Shown here: positions 1 to 12,648 of the stretch, piece by piece | How positions within the stretch are numbered: position 1 is the stretch's first letter | Layout of the letters: every line of letters begins with the position of its first letter | DNA from: Uranotaenia lowii | Taxonomy: Eukaryota > Arthropoda > Insecta > Diptera > Culicidae | Reading direction: 5' to 3' | DNA length: 64,000 bases | Assembly (NCBI RefSeq): GCF_029784155.1 | Contig: NC_073693.1 | Span: 150,042,843-150,106,842 of the forward strand | Made by a program: the position numbers and the translations under genes | Notes under the pieces: generated by a model | What the model saw: only the letters and a program-made list of their open reading frames with translations | Database searches by the model: none | What the model was told of the DNA's origin: nothing

Positions 1-509
1 TTCCGATTCCGATGCTCCATCAAATATACCACCACAAAGTGCGTGTAATCATCTATGAAGGTGACGAAGTAACGATACCCATCGTACGTATGCTCCTCCA
101 TGCTACCACAAACATCTGAATGCACCAATTCTAACGGTCTTTTTGATCTTGGAAGTTCCATCTGTTGATACTTATTGGCTGCTTGCTTTCCTGCCAAACA
201 AGCATCACATACTTTCGCTTTGCTGATCTCATCGGAAGTAAGATTGATACCCTCAATCATGCCCTTCTTTAAGAGTTTTTCTACACCCGTACTGCTTAGA
301 TGCCCTAGTCGTTTATGCCATGTCTCTATATTTATTTTGTTTCCAACATATGCTCTTGGTTCCGTCGACTTTCCTTCCCAAACGAGTTCAAGGTAGAACA
401 GACCGTCATTGTAATTACCCGTGGCTATGATGTCTTCCCCATTTTCGAAGATAACCTCCTCATTTGTAAAAGTAACCCTTTTACCCTGTTTGCTGGACTT
501 TCTTACTGA
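1..509 (-). CDS. copia pol fragment: GAG-pre-integrase zinc domain and start of integrase core
   Basis: A long open minus-strand frame without a start codon continues past the left edge. It contains the GAG-pre-integrase signature WHKRLGHLS (around 330-300), then a CDACLAGKQ zinc-binding pair, then LVHSDVCG and FVTFIDDYTHF, the start of a copia-type integrase catalytic core. The order is that of Ty1/copia polyproteins, in which integrase precedes reverse transcriptase. The frame is intact as far as visible. The protease normally found between gag and integrase is not recognisable, so DNA between this frame and the gag remnant may be deleted. Confidence 0.8.
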
Positions 510-639
510 AAGTAGATCCTCCCATGTCGAGGAATAAATAAAACTTTGTATAATTCCAGAGCGAGTTCTTTCTAACTACACTCATTAGCCTTTTCTTCCC
601 CATCTTCGTAGCCCAAAGATTCTTGATATGCTTGGCTAT

Positions 640-1234
640 TCAAATTATCGCCGGATTCTTCAGCTCTTGGATTTCCTCCATGTCCACTAATATCGCTATT
701 CCTGCTTTCTTGTAGATTCTATCCGGGAAATATAAATGCATCCTCAACGCCGATGAGTTTGTTGAGCACTCCGTTGTTGACCACAATGTTGATTCCGTCG
801 AGCCCGCTGATTTCCTCTTATATATAAATACGCTCCCGAAGAGTGACCGCAAGCTCTTCCTCCTGCGCATCGGTAGCCCCTGCTACCGGGTTGACGATTT
901 CTTGGTTGACTGGCGTACGCAGCAGTGTGTGTGAGCTCCAGCTCAACCTGTAGATATTCTGCTCGTCACTTCCGAGCTGCCAAAGTAGTCTCGCTGTCGT
1001 CGAAGATACTTTAAAACTTACAAAGCTGTCGAGAGTTGTCGTATACGGCACAGTACGCTCGAGAGTTCCCCTCTCGTAGCGACTTTCTCTCCTTTCTGCA
1101 TAACCTTCGCTCCAACCGGATCCATCGCCGCTTATGCCGCCGTCGGTTGACATCCTGCTTCCGCTTTTGTCCGTCAGTTCAAGTCTATCAGCTTCATCCT
1201 CGATCATCGGTTCAAGTCCAACCGATTCCTCCAA
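640..1234 (-). pseudogene. copia gag remnant, frameshifted
   Basis: Two overlapping minus-strand frames (818-1234 and 640-870) lie where gag is expected, between the leader and pol. The upstream frame is rich in Glu and Arg and ends soon after ERIYI. The downstream frame continues in another register and stops after KNPAII. No zinc knuckle (CCHC) is visible. Position and order support gag; the sequence itself is not diagnostic. The change of frame near 818-870 suggests decay. Confidence 0.45.
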
Positions 1235-1385
1235 TTTACAATTTATACTAGTAATCCACTAGTCTTATGCTTACCAGTTAAACCACTGGTTCAAATTTGC
1301 CGCGTCTGGCAAATTTGTTATCACCAGAATACTTCTGGGCCCATAACCTGTTAAGATGGATAGGTTATGACATCCCAATTAACCA

Positions 1386-1399
1386 CTGGGCCCATAACC
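1386..1399 (-). other. copia primer-binding site (internal initiator tRNA-Met type)
   Basis: On the minus strand the bases read GGTTATGGGCCCAG, immediately inside the LTR end at 1400. This is the primer-binding sequence known from copia elements, complementary to an internal stretch of initiator tRNA-Met. An identical 14-mer lies at 1335-1348, inside the leader. Confidence 0.75.
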
Positions 1400-1735
1400 T
1401 GTAGAGTTTCTCTATTCAATCGAATAAAACGCGAATACAAACTCTTGTTTAAGGTGATTTTATTTGAGTCAAAACAGAGTATAGCTTAAAACTAGATCAG
1501 TTACATTAGTGATGTTTGTATTTATTTTATGCACTTTCTTCTCGGTGTGCCTATTTCTGATTTGAAGAACCATGAACATTTAATCCAGTTGCCCACTACA
1601 TTGTATCAAACATTGTATCCAATCTCGTGCAATGTTCCGTGCAAGTTGTCCGTTTGACAGATGACAGCTGACAGATGAAGTCTCCACGAAATGCGCAGGG
1701 TGTTGTTTGTAGAATGTCAAATTGATGTTGTGTGC
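1400..1735 (-). repeat. copia LTR (outer boundary approximate)
   Basis: Directly abuts the primer-binding site, begins TGT in plus orientation (ACA end on the minus strand) and holds AATAAA-type signals near 1425-1470. The other end is estimated only. Confidence 0.55.
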
Positions 1736-1776
1736 AATTCACTCGACTTGCATATAATCGCTAGTTCCCGAGTGAA

Positions 1777-2139
1777 ATGATTTCTCAACAATTTCAATGG
1801 AAATTAGAAGTTAATGACTTATGCGACATATGCCAAACAACTGAAAACATAAACCACATACTATATGACTGCCCACTTTACAACAACGCTCGAAGTAAAT
1901 ACCCCGTACTGGAATACTGTAAACCGCTGGTCCAAATCTTCAAAGAAGATTGCGAAACATCCATGGTTGAGATAGTCAAATTTCTCGATGATATCAAAAT
2001 GAGAATTTGAGCACAGCAACATAATCCAAATACATAAGACGACATCGAAAAACGCAGGAATACATAACGGCAAGATGGACCATAATGGTCTCAGCCGTCC
2101 CCTATATAGCGGGACAAGCAAATTAAAAAAAAAAAAAAA
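1777..2139 (+). mobile_element. 5'-truncated LINE 3' end with poly(A) tail
   Basis: A short open frame (1777-2010) carries CDICQ...H..YDCPLY, the Cys/His cluster found at the C-terminus of many insect non-LTR retrotransposon ORF2 proteins. It is followed by a short 3' UTR ending in GTCCCCTATATAGCGGGAC (a small inverted repeat) and a run of A at about 2124-2139. The same 3' end occurs on the minus strand at 22690-22742. The 5' side is truncated; the exact junction with the copia LTR side is not visible. Clade (I/LOA/R1 group) is not assigned. Confidence 0.7.
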
Positions 2140-2240
2140 GAACCTCTCCTCTTTCAGCTGCAAATTTTTCCGCAATTTTTGAGGTTAATCCTACCCGATG
2201 TTCTTTCGTGCATCCTGCAGCGGATCAGTTCACTCAGCAG

Positions 2241-5200
2241 CAGTGATGCCACATTTTTATCGGTATTTTGCAACCCAAAAAAATCTTTTATCGGTATGGA
2301 AATCCAAAAAATCGGTATGAAAATCGGTATTTGAGGCGGATATTCAAAAATGCTTACATTTTCAACTTCCTAACCTTTTTTTTTCTTTAACTGGAAGCTT
2401 GTAATAAAAGCAAGTTTAAGAACTCTAGGAATGTTCATTTTTAGTTTTAAACTAACTGACTAAGTGTGTTTTAGCATATATTATTCCATTTTTTCCGTAA
2501 CTTGGTTCTAGGTACATAAAAAAAGACGGTTTTGAAATTTTAACAGAACTTTATGTTTGTTACGACTTACACATTTTTTTTTTATTTTAACCTATCTGCT
2601 TTTGCTGACGAAAAGCAAAAATCACAAATGTAAAGCAGCAGAGATTCCGAATTTAGTATTTCTTTCCAGTACTCATAATTTAATCTAAATTTAGTTTAAA
2701 AGTTACCTTTGGCCAAGAAAAATAAGGGCATGGCGAGCACCTTCAGGTTACACGTGGCAAAGATACCGTCACTTCAAGATAAAGAAGTGGGCTTTGCCGC
2801 GAACATTAATTCTTCTATACGGACTTTCGATGTTCGCAACGCCACCTTAAGAGTTGGGGCAACAAGATTCATGCATCTAGCCATGGTAACCAATGTGTGT
2901 CTTGGTAAAATAAATATGCTTTAAAAGTATATCTGTTGGAAGTGAGTACTTCAGAGCCATCTATAATGCTTTAAATGGTGAAAATATATTTTGGTTGACC
3001 TTTTGGACGAATTATTAATCATATATTGCCATTCGGAAAAAAATTGATTTGAATTGGAATTAAACCGAAACTCTGCTTTTCTAATTTTACTCTGTTCGAG
3101 AAGAAAATCATCTATTGAATGCTCAATTGGGAATCTTTTTGTTCATAAAAACAAGTATGTTGAAATTGATACCAACAGTGCGAATACGAACAACGGTTGC
3201 TTTGATAATTTTGTATGTTATTTGACGTTGAAGTTGTTGAATACTCAAACCATTGACTCCCATGGAGGGTGTACAAGCTATTTTAGTCGCCTGTTATGAT
3301 ACCCCTTCTCAGAAGAGAGCAGCACTGAGAATATAATATAGAGTATAGAAAGAATTTTCGATAAGTTACATGGGTCTGACGTGGTTTAGGCATTGAATTA
3401 AGTAAAAACTAGATACTTTAATTGTGTTACCACAGGAGGCATCGACTTATGCTACCGTGGATACCAAATCAACAAGTGAAAATTGGTCATACTTCGTCGA
3501 CCCACGTGCTATCAACACGTTACTGAACTGTTCTCTCCAAAGTAATAAATAAGTAATTAGTTATCTACAAATCCAAGTATTGTCTCAATTAATAAAGAAA
3601 TACTTCAAATTGATGTTTAGCTATTTGATAAATTCGAACCAGGTCAACCTAAAGGATATTTTAATTTAGTAAGCACTTACAAATCCAATGGTTTTTTTGA
3701 CGTTCGAGGTAAATATGGGCCCAAGTTGATGTTCTTCGTTTGGTTGATGGTTTTTCTGCCAAACTGGCCATTTCAGCTTTCAAAGCTTTTAATATTTTTT
3801 AATTTAATATGAGTTCTACACACAACGAAAAAAATCTGTAAAATCACATCACATGTGATGTAAATAAAAAGAAGCATCATATATGACGGAGTTTTCAGTG
3901 CTAGTTGGAAATTACACGCCAGTGAAATGTTGCAACGTGTAAAATAAAAAATGATGTAAAATATGGCAACATGTAAAATAAAAATGATGTAAATTATAAA
4001 ACCACTGAATATTGGAGGAAAAACTTTCCAATTGGAATCTGTTTTGTTTTATTTATAGGTATTTATGATTCAATAATGGAATTATCTCATGTCATAATAA
4101 AAATAAAACCTTTTTGTTATTAATTTAGTTTATTTCATTTGGTGACAATGATTTTTTTAATCTCACAATTTTTTATATTAGGAGTCACATTCACACTTAT
4201 ATTTTTTCTCGAAGACCGGATCCAAAGTTGAATAACTTGGAGCTGCTTCCAACACCACTTCCTGCTGCACGAAGATCTCTGGGAACTTTAATCGCGGGAA
4301 AACTGCTTAAAAAATACTTTTTGGTGCACGACTTTGACTTGACACTTTGTTTAAATTTGTCTGATTCTATTAAATTTAAATTCAATGTTCTCATCACATT
4401 CCATGTCGTGTAATTTTAAGAAATTTCTATTTCCATTACATCACATATGATGTAACGAAAACGAAGCATCACATATGATGGGATTTTCAGTGCGAGTTGA
4501 ATATTCCACGTCTGTAAACTTCAAAAGACGTGTAAAATTTAAAGACATGTAAAATATTAAAGACGTGTAATATTTAATTCGCACTGAAAATTTCGTCGTA
4601 TGTGATGCTTCTTTTTATTTACATCATATGTGATGTAAATTTACATCAAATAATCGCGTTCCGTGTCAAGTAATATTTGTGTCATATGGATTCAGTGCTG
4701 TTAAGGATTCAACTTTTTTTAATTTGTAAATTTACATCAATAAATCGAGTTCCACGTCATGTAATGATACAGGTTTTCAATTTCAGTGTTGTTAAGGATT
4801 CAGATTTTTTTTCTGTGTAGCGATTAAAAAAAGAAATGATTGCAGAAAGTTGAGAGAGTTGTTGCTTTAATTTTTTTTCAGCCAATGGAAAACTAATTTT
4901 ATTTTTAGAAAAATCACGCAATAGTCATATGAAAACTCAAGTAGTATATACGCGAAAATAAATGAGAAACGTGTTCTACAAGAAGGTGTTCCTCCAAAAA
5001 AGATTTTAAAACACATATTTTTTCTAAAACTGAAAATACCCTTTTGTCTGGCGTGGCCTGGAGATCTCTGCATACATGTGATATCATTTATTTGGCTAAC
5101 AAAATGGAGAAGGATTGAAGATTATAGCGATGATATGACAAACCGTGTATCTGATTGCACATCAAATCTTGACATACCACATCTGGCGACAAGTTGAACA

Positions 5201-5795
5201 AGGATTATATTCAAACGGTGTATATTTTCCCATGAAGATTTAGCATCTCAGGAGACAAGAACATTGTCATTTGAGATTGATCTTTAGAAACTTCTACCAC
5301 TTCTACTGGCAGTTGCAGAAGGTCAAATATCAGCTTTGAGCTAAGTCCATTGGCTTTGAGGTTGAGCACCATAATAGTGCATCATTTAACAGAACATAGG
5401 AACAAAACAGCGCGAACAACTTAACGAATTCTAGACTCGAATGAACACAACATAAGTGTTAAAAAAGTCAGAAATAAAATTAATAATAATAATAACTGAA
5501 CGAATCATGAGAGTCAGCAGTGGAGATCTTTGCAGGATACTTTCAAAGTTGTACAGATCAAATTACGCCACGACAGCTACCGCACTTTGTCTCCTTTCTA
5601 CAGGACCTTTACGAGGTCAGCTTGAATTAAGTGGGAATGTGGAAGTGAAATGAAGTTTGAGTTAAAATCTTAAAAATCGGTATGAAATCGGTATGTTTTG
5701 CCAAAAATCGGTAATCGGTATATACCGATTCTTGGTCAAAATTTTGCTCAAAAATCGGTATAAATACCGGAAAATCGGTATGTGTGGCATCGCTG
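2241..5795. mobile_element. hAT-superfamily non-autonomous element with 8-bp target duplication
   Basis: The ends are CAGTGATGCCACA at 2241 and its inverted counterpart ending CATCGCTG at 5795; both fit the CAGNGATG-type hAT terminus. Subterminal regions carry repeated ATCGGTAT motifs in both orientations (about 2268-2335 and 5670-5785). The element is flanked by a perfect 8-bp duplication, CTCAGCAG (2233-2240 and 5796-5803), the size used by hAT transposases. No transposase frame is present in the 3.55 kb. A nested TIR element lies at 3816-4820. The insertion sits 250 bp upstream of the importin-4 start codon. Confidence 0.85.
3816..4820. mobile_element. Nested TIR element with ATCACATGTGAT palindromes
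   Basis: Ends are CTACACACAACG...AAATCTG on the left and the inverse of CTACACAGAAAAAAAATCTG on the right. Inside are repeated segments in both orientations around the palindrome CATCACATGTGATG and its variants (about 3846, 4440, 4620), and repeated ATTTTCAGTGC motifs. No transposase frame. Related TACACAG termini occur at 47835 and 50251. Confidence 0.65.
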
Positions 5796-5803
5796 CTCAG
5801 CAG

Positions 5804-6044
5804 CACAAGAACACGCGAGTCCGCAGATTTAGCAAACGAAAGGAGAAAATATTCCTGCATACGCCAAGGTTGGAAGAGGTAAAATTTTTCACTCCGGAAG
5901 TTCCTATCTGAAAAAGATAGCCATGGTGAAGCATTTGGTACATCGATATTAACAGTATATCTCGATTTCCAGGAGGATTTGCATACCAGAAAACGTGATT
6001 TTTTTTTCTTCTGTAGGAGCTATTGATTAAAATTAAAAACAGCA
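5804..6044 (+). other. Importin-4 upstream/5' UTR region
   Basis: Single-copy-looking DNA between the hAT element and the first importin-4 codon. A pyrimidine tract with AG (about 5998-6017) lies just before the start codon and could be an acceptor of an upstream non-coding exon. No clear TATA box was seen. The hAT insertion would have displaced any promoter DNA lying further upstream. Confidence 0.4.
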
Positions 6045-9000
6045 ATGGAGCAAATTATACGGAATCTTCTCGTCGCGGACAACGATTTGATCCAACAGGT
6101 AAGACAGGGTTCAATATGACATTTATCAAAAAATTGTTCCCACATGGGTAGGGCTTTACATACAAAAACATCTTTATTGGAGGGGAAAAAGCCCATATGA
6201 AAAGGATTTACATTTGAGGAACAAAGTTTGCTGAGACTTCCAACACACAATTTCCATCATCCGCACTTTCCAACAACCCCTTTCACATAACAACCCCAGA
6301 GGAAAAAAAAATATTCAAGTGCTTAATGGAATTTATTAATTTGTAATTTTTATTTCATTTTATAAATCAAGACAAATTTTAGTGTAAATTTTTACTTAGT
6401 AATTTATTGTTTTTAACTACTATGTTGCTTGTTCAATTGATGAGGTTAAAATATTTTGCTCAAAATATTAAAGAAGGTTTTCCGATTATTTTGGCTTTTA
6501 TTGATTTGATTTCAATTACGTATACCTATATGATTAATATAAGCAATGACAGGAGTTGTAACACTACCTATTTTAATTTTTCCATCCGATAAAATTTTTT
6601 TAAATAATAACGTTCTTAAGTTTTATGCCATATTCGTTTTCATCCTGGTGGTGCACCGGTAGTGCACCAAGTGCTGTCAAAACGTTTTTTTTTATATGAA
6701 GATGACAGCAGTTGGTGCACAACCATCTTTCCACCAGATGAAAACGAATATGGCATTACTCAAATATGTCTCAATGAGCCCATAATAAATTAGGTTATTT
6801 AAACTTTCTTTCGTAATTTCCACAGGCAAGTGCCGAACTCAAAGAGGCATTTAAACGCCCGGAAACAATTCCTCAGTTATGCGATTTAGCTGTTTCGCAC
6901 AAAGATGCTCAAGTGCGTCAGTACAGTGCAATGCTGTTGAAAAAACAGCTTGGCAAGTTGCGAAATTGGAGACAAGTCCCTGCAGATCAACAGGCTCTCA
7001 TAAAACAGGGTATGTTGGAAGCGATCGTCAAAGAGCCGGAGAAATCAGTACGAAATGCAATTACTGCATTTGTCGGAATTTTGATTCGCCACGAAGCCAC
7101 TAAGGGTGATGGTTGGATGAATGAGGTTCTCAAGTTTATGTTTGAGAGCACCAGCTCCAGTGATCCCAGGTTGGCTGAGATTGGATCGGCCACCTTTGCA
7201 ACCTTAACGGACATATCCCCTGATCAGTTAATTCCGCATTTCGATACCGTGTGCCAACTATTCTCATCTGCTTTGGTTGCGACCGAAGCAAGCGGCAACA
7301 TGGCCACTCCAGTAGTCTACAATATCCTCCAGGGTATGTCCCATTTGGTTACATTTATAACGGGACATCCAACTGCCGAAAACACTTATCAAGCATCTAT
7401 TCCTTACGTTGTCAAAGCACTAGCCGGGTTCGCCCAGCAGGATTCGTTCAAATTTATCGAAGCGTTCGACATTTTGGAAAATCTCGCAGACGAATCGTCT
7501 CGGGTGCTTACTCCTCATCTGAAGTTATTGATTGAGTTTTGTTTGGAGATTGCTCAGAAAGATGACCTTGATGATTCAGTTCGTGTTAAAGCCATTACCT
7601 ATATTGGTTGGTTGGTAAGGTTGAAGAAAAAGATGATCATTAAGCAAAAATTGGTCGAACCAATCGTCATTGCCTTATTCCGGTTGATGAGTGTTGCGCC
7701 GGAAATGGAAGACGAAGATGAGGAGTATTTTGGAAGCAATGAAGTTTCTACACCTAGCACATGTGCGGCTCAATCTATGGATGTGTTGGCACTGCATATT
7801 CCACCGAAGCAACTTATCCCAACTCTAATGGCACTTCTAGAACCAGCGTTGCGTGGAAACGATCCGCTCGCTAAAAAGGCTTCATACTTATCTATTGCCG
7901 TAATAGCTGAGGGATGCTCGGAACATATCTGTAACAAGTATTTGAAACCTTTGCTAGACGTCATCAAAACAGGGATAACCGATCCGAATGCAATGATTCG
8001 CAATGCAGCATTGTTTGCTCTAGGCCAATTCTCCGAACACTTGCAGCCAGAGATATCTCAATACGCAGAAGACATCCTACCGATTTTGTTCGAATTTCTT
8101 CAACAGCTTTGCCTGCAAATTCGCAGTGGTGGTAAGGAACCTCCACACATCGATCGTGTTTTCTATGCTCTGGAAACTTTTTGCGAAAATCTAGAAGATC
8201 AACTAACTCCTCATTTGCCAATTCTCATGGAGCGCCTCTTCGAGGCCTTGGATGCTCGCAACACCGTCCATCTCCGTGAACTTTCGTTGACAGCTATTGC
8301 TGCAACAGCAAATGCAGCTAAGATCAACATGTTACCATACTTTCCACGCCTCATTGATCAACTAAAGTTGTACCTGGTGAAAACCGACGACGAAGATATT
8401 TGCACTCTGCGCCCTCAAGCTATCGATACATTTGCTGCACTGGTTCGAACAATCGGAAAAGACAATTTTCTTCCATTAGCAGTTGACACTTTGAACTTAG
8501 GATTGACCATGATGGACGGCTGCGATGATCCAGATCTGAGAAGAAGTTGCTACAATCTGTTTGCTTCCATGGCCTCTTCCGTAAAAGAGGACATGGCCGG
8601 ATCACTAACGAAAATAGTTGAAGCTATGTTAGAAAGCGTAAAAAGTACCGAGGGAATCGTGCCTACTTTCAAAGAAGACGGTGATAACTTGATCCTGCCG
8701 AATGGCGAAGGTGACGACGAAGATGATGACGAAAAGGAATTCGACATTGAAAACTCGGATAACGAAAACGAAGAAGATGACGACATTGCAGGCTACAGTG
8801 TTGAAAATGCCTATATGGATGAAAAAGAAGAAGCTATACTTGCTCTTATGGAACTTGCCGAGCATACTGGTCCCGCTTTTGCGCCTTTCATCCAAACTTC
8901 ATTTGAAGAAATCTACAAACTCATAAATTACCCTAATGAAGATATTAGGAAAGCGTCTATTGATGCTTTGAAGCAATTTGTCATATCACTCCATGAACTT

Positions 9001-10296
9001 GGAAATACTGAAGGAGTTACTCAAACAATATTGGTGTTAATCCCGAAATTAAGCGAAATAATTCGAACCGACGAGGAGAGAACGGTTGTAATGTCAGCAT
9101 TAGACGGTTATAGCGATATAATGGAAAAAGTTGGCGCTGCAGCTATACAAGCTGAAGGACAAAAGGATGCCATTTTTGAATGCATTATTGATGTACTGAA
9201 TGGCAAAGTAGCGTGCCAGTTTGATGAACCTGTTGATGAGGATCAAGAAGAAAGTGAATATGATGAAGCAATCATAGAATCTGCCGGAGATATTCTTCCT
9301 AAATTTGGACGTGCTCTACCCCCGGCAGAATTTGCAGTTTATTTCGGCCGTGTTTGGCCATATTTCATTCAAAAAATCGTAAGCTATTCATCATATATCT
9401 TTTCAATTGTTTTATATTCTAGTCAATGATGTTTCAGGAAAAGTCCAAACAGAAAGACGAAACCACTGATTCACAAAGAGCCTTTGCAATTGGTGTTTTA
9501 TCCGAGTGTTTCCGTGGCTTGAAGGAGTTCACTATGAATTGGGTGGAACCGCTTTTGCCCATCTTCCTATCTTGTGTGCAGGATCGAAATAATGAAGTGC
9601 GTAACAATGCTGTTTATGGGCTCGGTGAAATGGCATTGCATGGAGGAGAATGCACTTATAAGTAAGATATTGCCACAGTTTGATCTTTGAAGCTTTCACA
9701 AATACTATTTTTTTGTAAACTCTTGCAGACACTATCCTCAGATTCTCACATCTCTTTCGACCGTCGTATCGAAGGAGCAACATGCGGGTACCTTAGATAA
9801 TATTTGCGGTGCTTTAGCACGATTGATAATCTCCAACAGTAGCCTGGTGCCGATGAAAGATGTATGACTATTACGAAATATTGGAAGCATACCATAACGA
9901 ATAGCATTTTTGCTAACCTTGTCGTTTATATTTCAGGTTTTGCCGGTGTTCGTTCAATACCTTCCATTACGAGAAGACTTTGAGGAGAATTTGGCTGTAT
10001 TCCGCAGTCTGGACGTGCTTTACCGTCAAGGAAATGAACAACTTATCCCACTGCTGGGCCGTGTTCTAGTGGTAGGACTGCAGATACTTTATAAAAAACA
10101 GCACAACACCGATGGTAATTATTTATGAATACTATGTTTGATCACTTATTTAACTGGAAATATGTTTTTAGAATGTCGCGACTTAGTATTCAATTTCGTC
10201 AAACAAATAAGTAAAGACTTCCCGGATAAATTTGCGGAAGTAGCTCGCAGTGATGTCGATATTGCAAACTTCGTCCAAACGCTTCCGCTGCAGTAG
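6045..10296 (+). CDS. IPO4: Importin-4 (karyopherin beta), nuclear import receptor
   Basis: Six exons joined at GT-AG sites: 6045-6098, 6826-9378, 9423-9661, 9729-9861, 9937-10114, 10172-10296; 3282 nt, 1093 aa, close to the usual IPO4 length. Phases agree at every junction. Importin-4 is a HEAT-repeat receptor that carries cargoes such as ribosomal proteins and histones into the nucleus under RanGTP control. Family signatures include ALCD/QLCDL near the N-terminus, QIRQFA-like VRQYSAMLLKK (about 48-58), DPNAMIRNAALFALGQFSEHLQP (a HEAT helix strongly conserved in IPO4) and VRNNAVYGLGEMA near the C-terminus. An acidic linker (about residues 648-672, nt 8713-8790) is typical. Drosophila relatives are Apollo and Artemis. 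The start at 6045 gives MEQIIRNLL, which fits the family. Confidence 0.93.
6626..6755. repeat. 130-bp palindromic MITE in importin-4 intron 1
   Basis: Arms start TGCCATATTCGTTTTCATC on both strands and continue through GGTGCACCA-type sequence; the two halves pair almost end to end around an AT-rich loop near 6690. It has no coding capacity and lies wholly inside intron 1 (6099-6825), so it does not disturb the reading frame. Confidence 0.7.
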
Positions 10297-10595
10297 AAGT
10301 CAGCGCGCGTCCATTTGATGCGCAAACTATACGTCTCTTACATCAATCCCTATTTACAAACATGTGTGCGTCGTGTGGAAATGAAACAACGTAGCACTAC
10401 CAAATCCTGTCCATCAACGTCCTCTGTTAAGTTAGCAAAAACTGAAAAGAATGTTAATTCCTACGAAGATGAGTAAAGGGTTACCAGAAGTAATATAACA
10501 GACCAACTGGAAATCAAATTGTTCATACTGTTAAAAAAAGATGCTGCTTTAAACCGTAGCAGGATTTTGTCAATTAACGTTAACAAACTTATGCC

Positions 10596-10601
10596 AATAA
10601 A
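10596..10601 (+). terminator. Poly(A) signal of importin-4
   Basis: AATAAA 300 bp after the importin-4 stop codon, the first canonical signal downstream. Confidence 0.6.
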
Positions 10602-12642
10602 ACGTGTGGTAAGTACCAACCTATGATGGCTAGGGAAAGAGATAAATCTAAAAATGATTATTTGTTCTTACAGGCTGACATAGAAAAAAGAGTGTTTAAT
10701 GAGGGTTAAGGAAGAGTATTGAAGCGCGAGTAAAAGAAATTTAACTGAAAGTCAGCTCGCCACAAGATAAGAATAATAGAACATTCTTGAGCTGGTTAGC
10801 ATGCAAAAGTATCCATAATAACAAAAGTGAATTGATTATTATTTGGTTTTCTGGATAATAGGAACCTAATGTACCACATAATGCATTAATTTTGAACTTT
10901 TATATAAACGTCGTTCTCTAAGAACGATTAAAATGTTAACACATGTATGTTTAAAAGTTATTTATTCGCATAGGTTAGTTTTTTTTTATCAAACAAATAA
11001 ATATATTATTGCTCGCGCATGCCATGATTTTTTTTTTGCTGAAACTGAACCACAACAACTATTACACAGAAATTTCCAATATCAATCCATATTATTAGCT
11101 CGTAGAAAAATAGAACCATTAAAAGGTATCAAACAGTTGCGGAAAATATATTGCTGCTAAAAAAAACTTTCCCATAACTAGGTATATAAAATACATCGAA
11201 AAAGCGTGTAGAGGTTTTGAAATTACCGGCAGGTGAAAATTATGGATTACTATTGATAAAACTACGTTGGATTTATACAAAACAATATTATTATACAATC
11301 ATTGTATAGAATTAAACATTTTAAAAATAAAAAAAAAGTTTTGGTGTTTGTGTTGTTTAGAGAAAAGCCGAGTAATCTGAAACAAAAAGAAATCACAAAT
11401 TTCCATTTATTTCTAATCAACTATTTATTAACAATATTTATTTTCTAATCTAATCAATATACTAGTGCCGAATATGGGTGATAGTTTTCCACTAGTGCAA
11501 GTGGGATGCAGCTAAAATTTCACCCAACTTTTGACAGATCTTACGGGTTTTTCTTAATGAGAGAAAGAATAACTTTTCGAATCCATCGTCATTACAAAAT
11601 TTACACAAAACACAAAAATCATCAAGTGCAGGGGGTGTCCGAGAAATTGGAGAACGGTTGTCATGAACCGAGTGAATTTCAGGAATTATGTTAGTCAAGT
11701 TATGTCGTGAGACGGAATACTATGTAAATAAAAATAACAAAAATCATCAAAAGTTTTGCACTTTAGACTTTTTAGTCGTTTTAGTAAATTTTCTTATTAC
11801 ATTTTTCGTTTTGAAATCTTTCCAATATTCAGTTTTCAGTCAATTTCAGTTTTTCCTATGTTTTTATTTTTGGTTTAAAATGTGTGTTATATTATTATTA
11901 TTATTAAGATTAGGGACACTTTACCATTTTCACGGTTTTCGTGTCTAATAGTGTTATATGATAACAACACTTGTTGTTAAAATGGGCAACTTTCTACTTG
12001 GAATGCGTTTTTTACTGTTTTGATTTTATTTTAATTTAATTTTACATATCCTACCTACCTAAGGTCCGAGATAAAATATCTGCACTGTTAGCGATCCGGA
12101 ACCAGTGTCTTCACTTGCTGTCCGCCAAGGGTTTCATCAACTGTGCGGATTTCAGTGGCTATAGTACGCCGCGCCGGCTTCTCGCTGGGCCCTTTTTCGA
12201 TCACCTTAGTTTGAAATAGATTGACCATCCTAGTGAAGAATTAAGTTGATGGTACCTTATAAACATTCAAATGATAAACGTATGATTTGTATTTATAACA
12301 AGAAATTTGAAGAGTTTTTTAACGGCTTGAGTACCAGACAGCCAATTTTTGGTCAATTTTTCTTTAGAATAAAAAAATATTTAATTTTTATGGACTTTTA
12401 AGTTCAGTTTGACGTTAAAATAATAAAAATTCGATTCTCCAAGTGTCCTCCGGTCCTCCTTCTTTAGGTTATTCTTGTGGAACAAAAAATTGAAACTTTG
12501 AGACTTTATGTGGTACAAGTGTGTTCGATGTTTACTAAAAAAATTATGGATAGTTAATATTTTCTTCTGTTAGAAAAACTGTAGATATTAAAATTAAACA
12601 AACATATATTTCAATAGTTTCAAGAAGCATTTTAATGTAAGG
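10602..12642. other. Intergenic region between convergent importin-4 and armi
   Basis: AT-rich DNA with many short frames but no recognisable protein, RNA gene or terminal repeats apart from a LINE 3' fragment at about 12061-12230. The flanking genes converge here. Confidence 0.5.
12061..12230 (-). mobile_element. RTE-like LINE 3' fragment
   Basis: The segment around TTAGCGATCCGGAACCAGTG matches, with changes, the 3' ends seen at 61393-61480 and 63010-63085 (GACGATCCGGAGCCAGCGTC). The large right-edge copy shows that the element's coding strand is minus. Only the last 150 bp or so is present here. Confidence 0.6.
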
Positions 12643-12648
12643 TTTATT
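12643..12648 (-). terminator. Poly(A) signal of armi
   Basis: TTTATT on the plus strand (AATAAA on minus), about 155 bp after the armi stop codon at 12802. Confidence 0.55.

Larger units (their letters stand above)
1..1735 (-). mobile_element. Ty1/copia-type LTR retrotransposon, partial (5' LTR, leader, gag remnant, integrase part)
   Basis: The element lies on the minus strand and runs off the left edge. Read from the right it shows an LTR (1400 to about 1735), a primer-binding site directly next to it, gag-like remnants (about 640-1234) and an open pol frame (1 to about 509). The LTR carries an AATAAAA signal close to its end at 1400, as expected for an R-U5 region. The outer LTR boundary (about 1735) is approximate because the second LTR is outside the window and no target duplication could be found. 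Reverse transcriptase and RNase H would lie beyond position 1. The gag frame is interrupted near 818-870, so this copy is probably inactive. Confidence 0.85.

Noticed and set aside
2709..2924. Plus-strand frame of 71 codons inside the first hAT element
   Set aside because: No homology, no transposase motifs and no splice context; probably chance or a decayed captured fragment.
8550..8895. Minus-strand Ser-rich and Phe/Val-rich frames
   Set aside because: Antisense shadows of the acidic stretch of importin-4.
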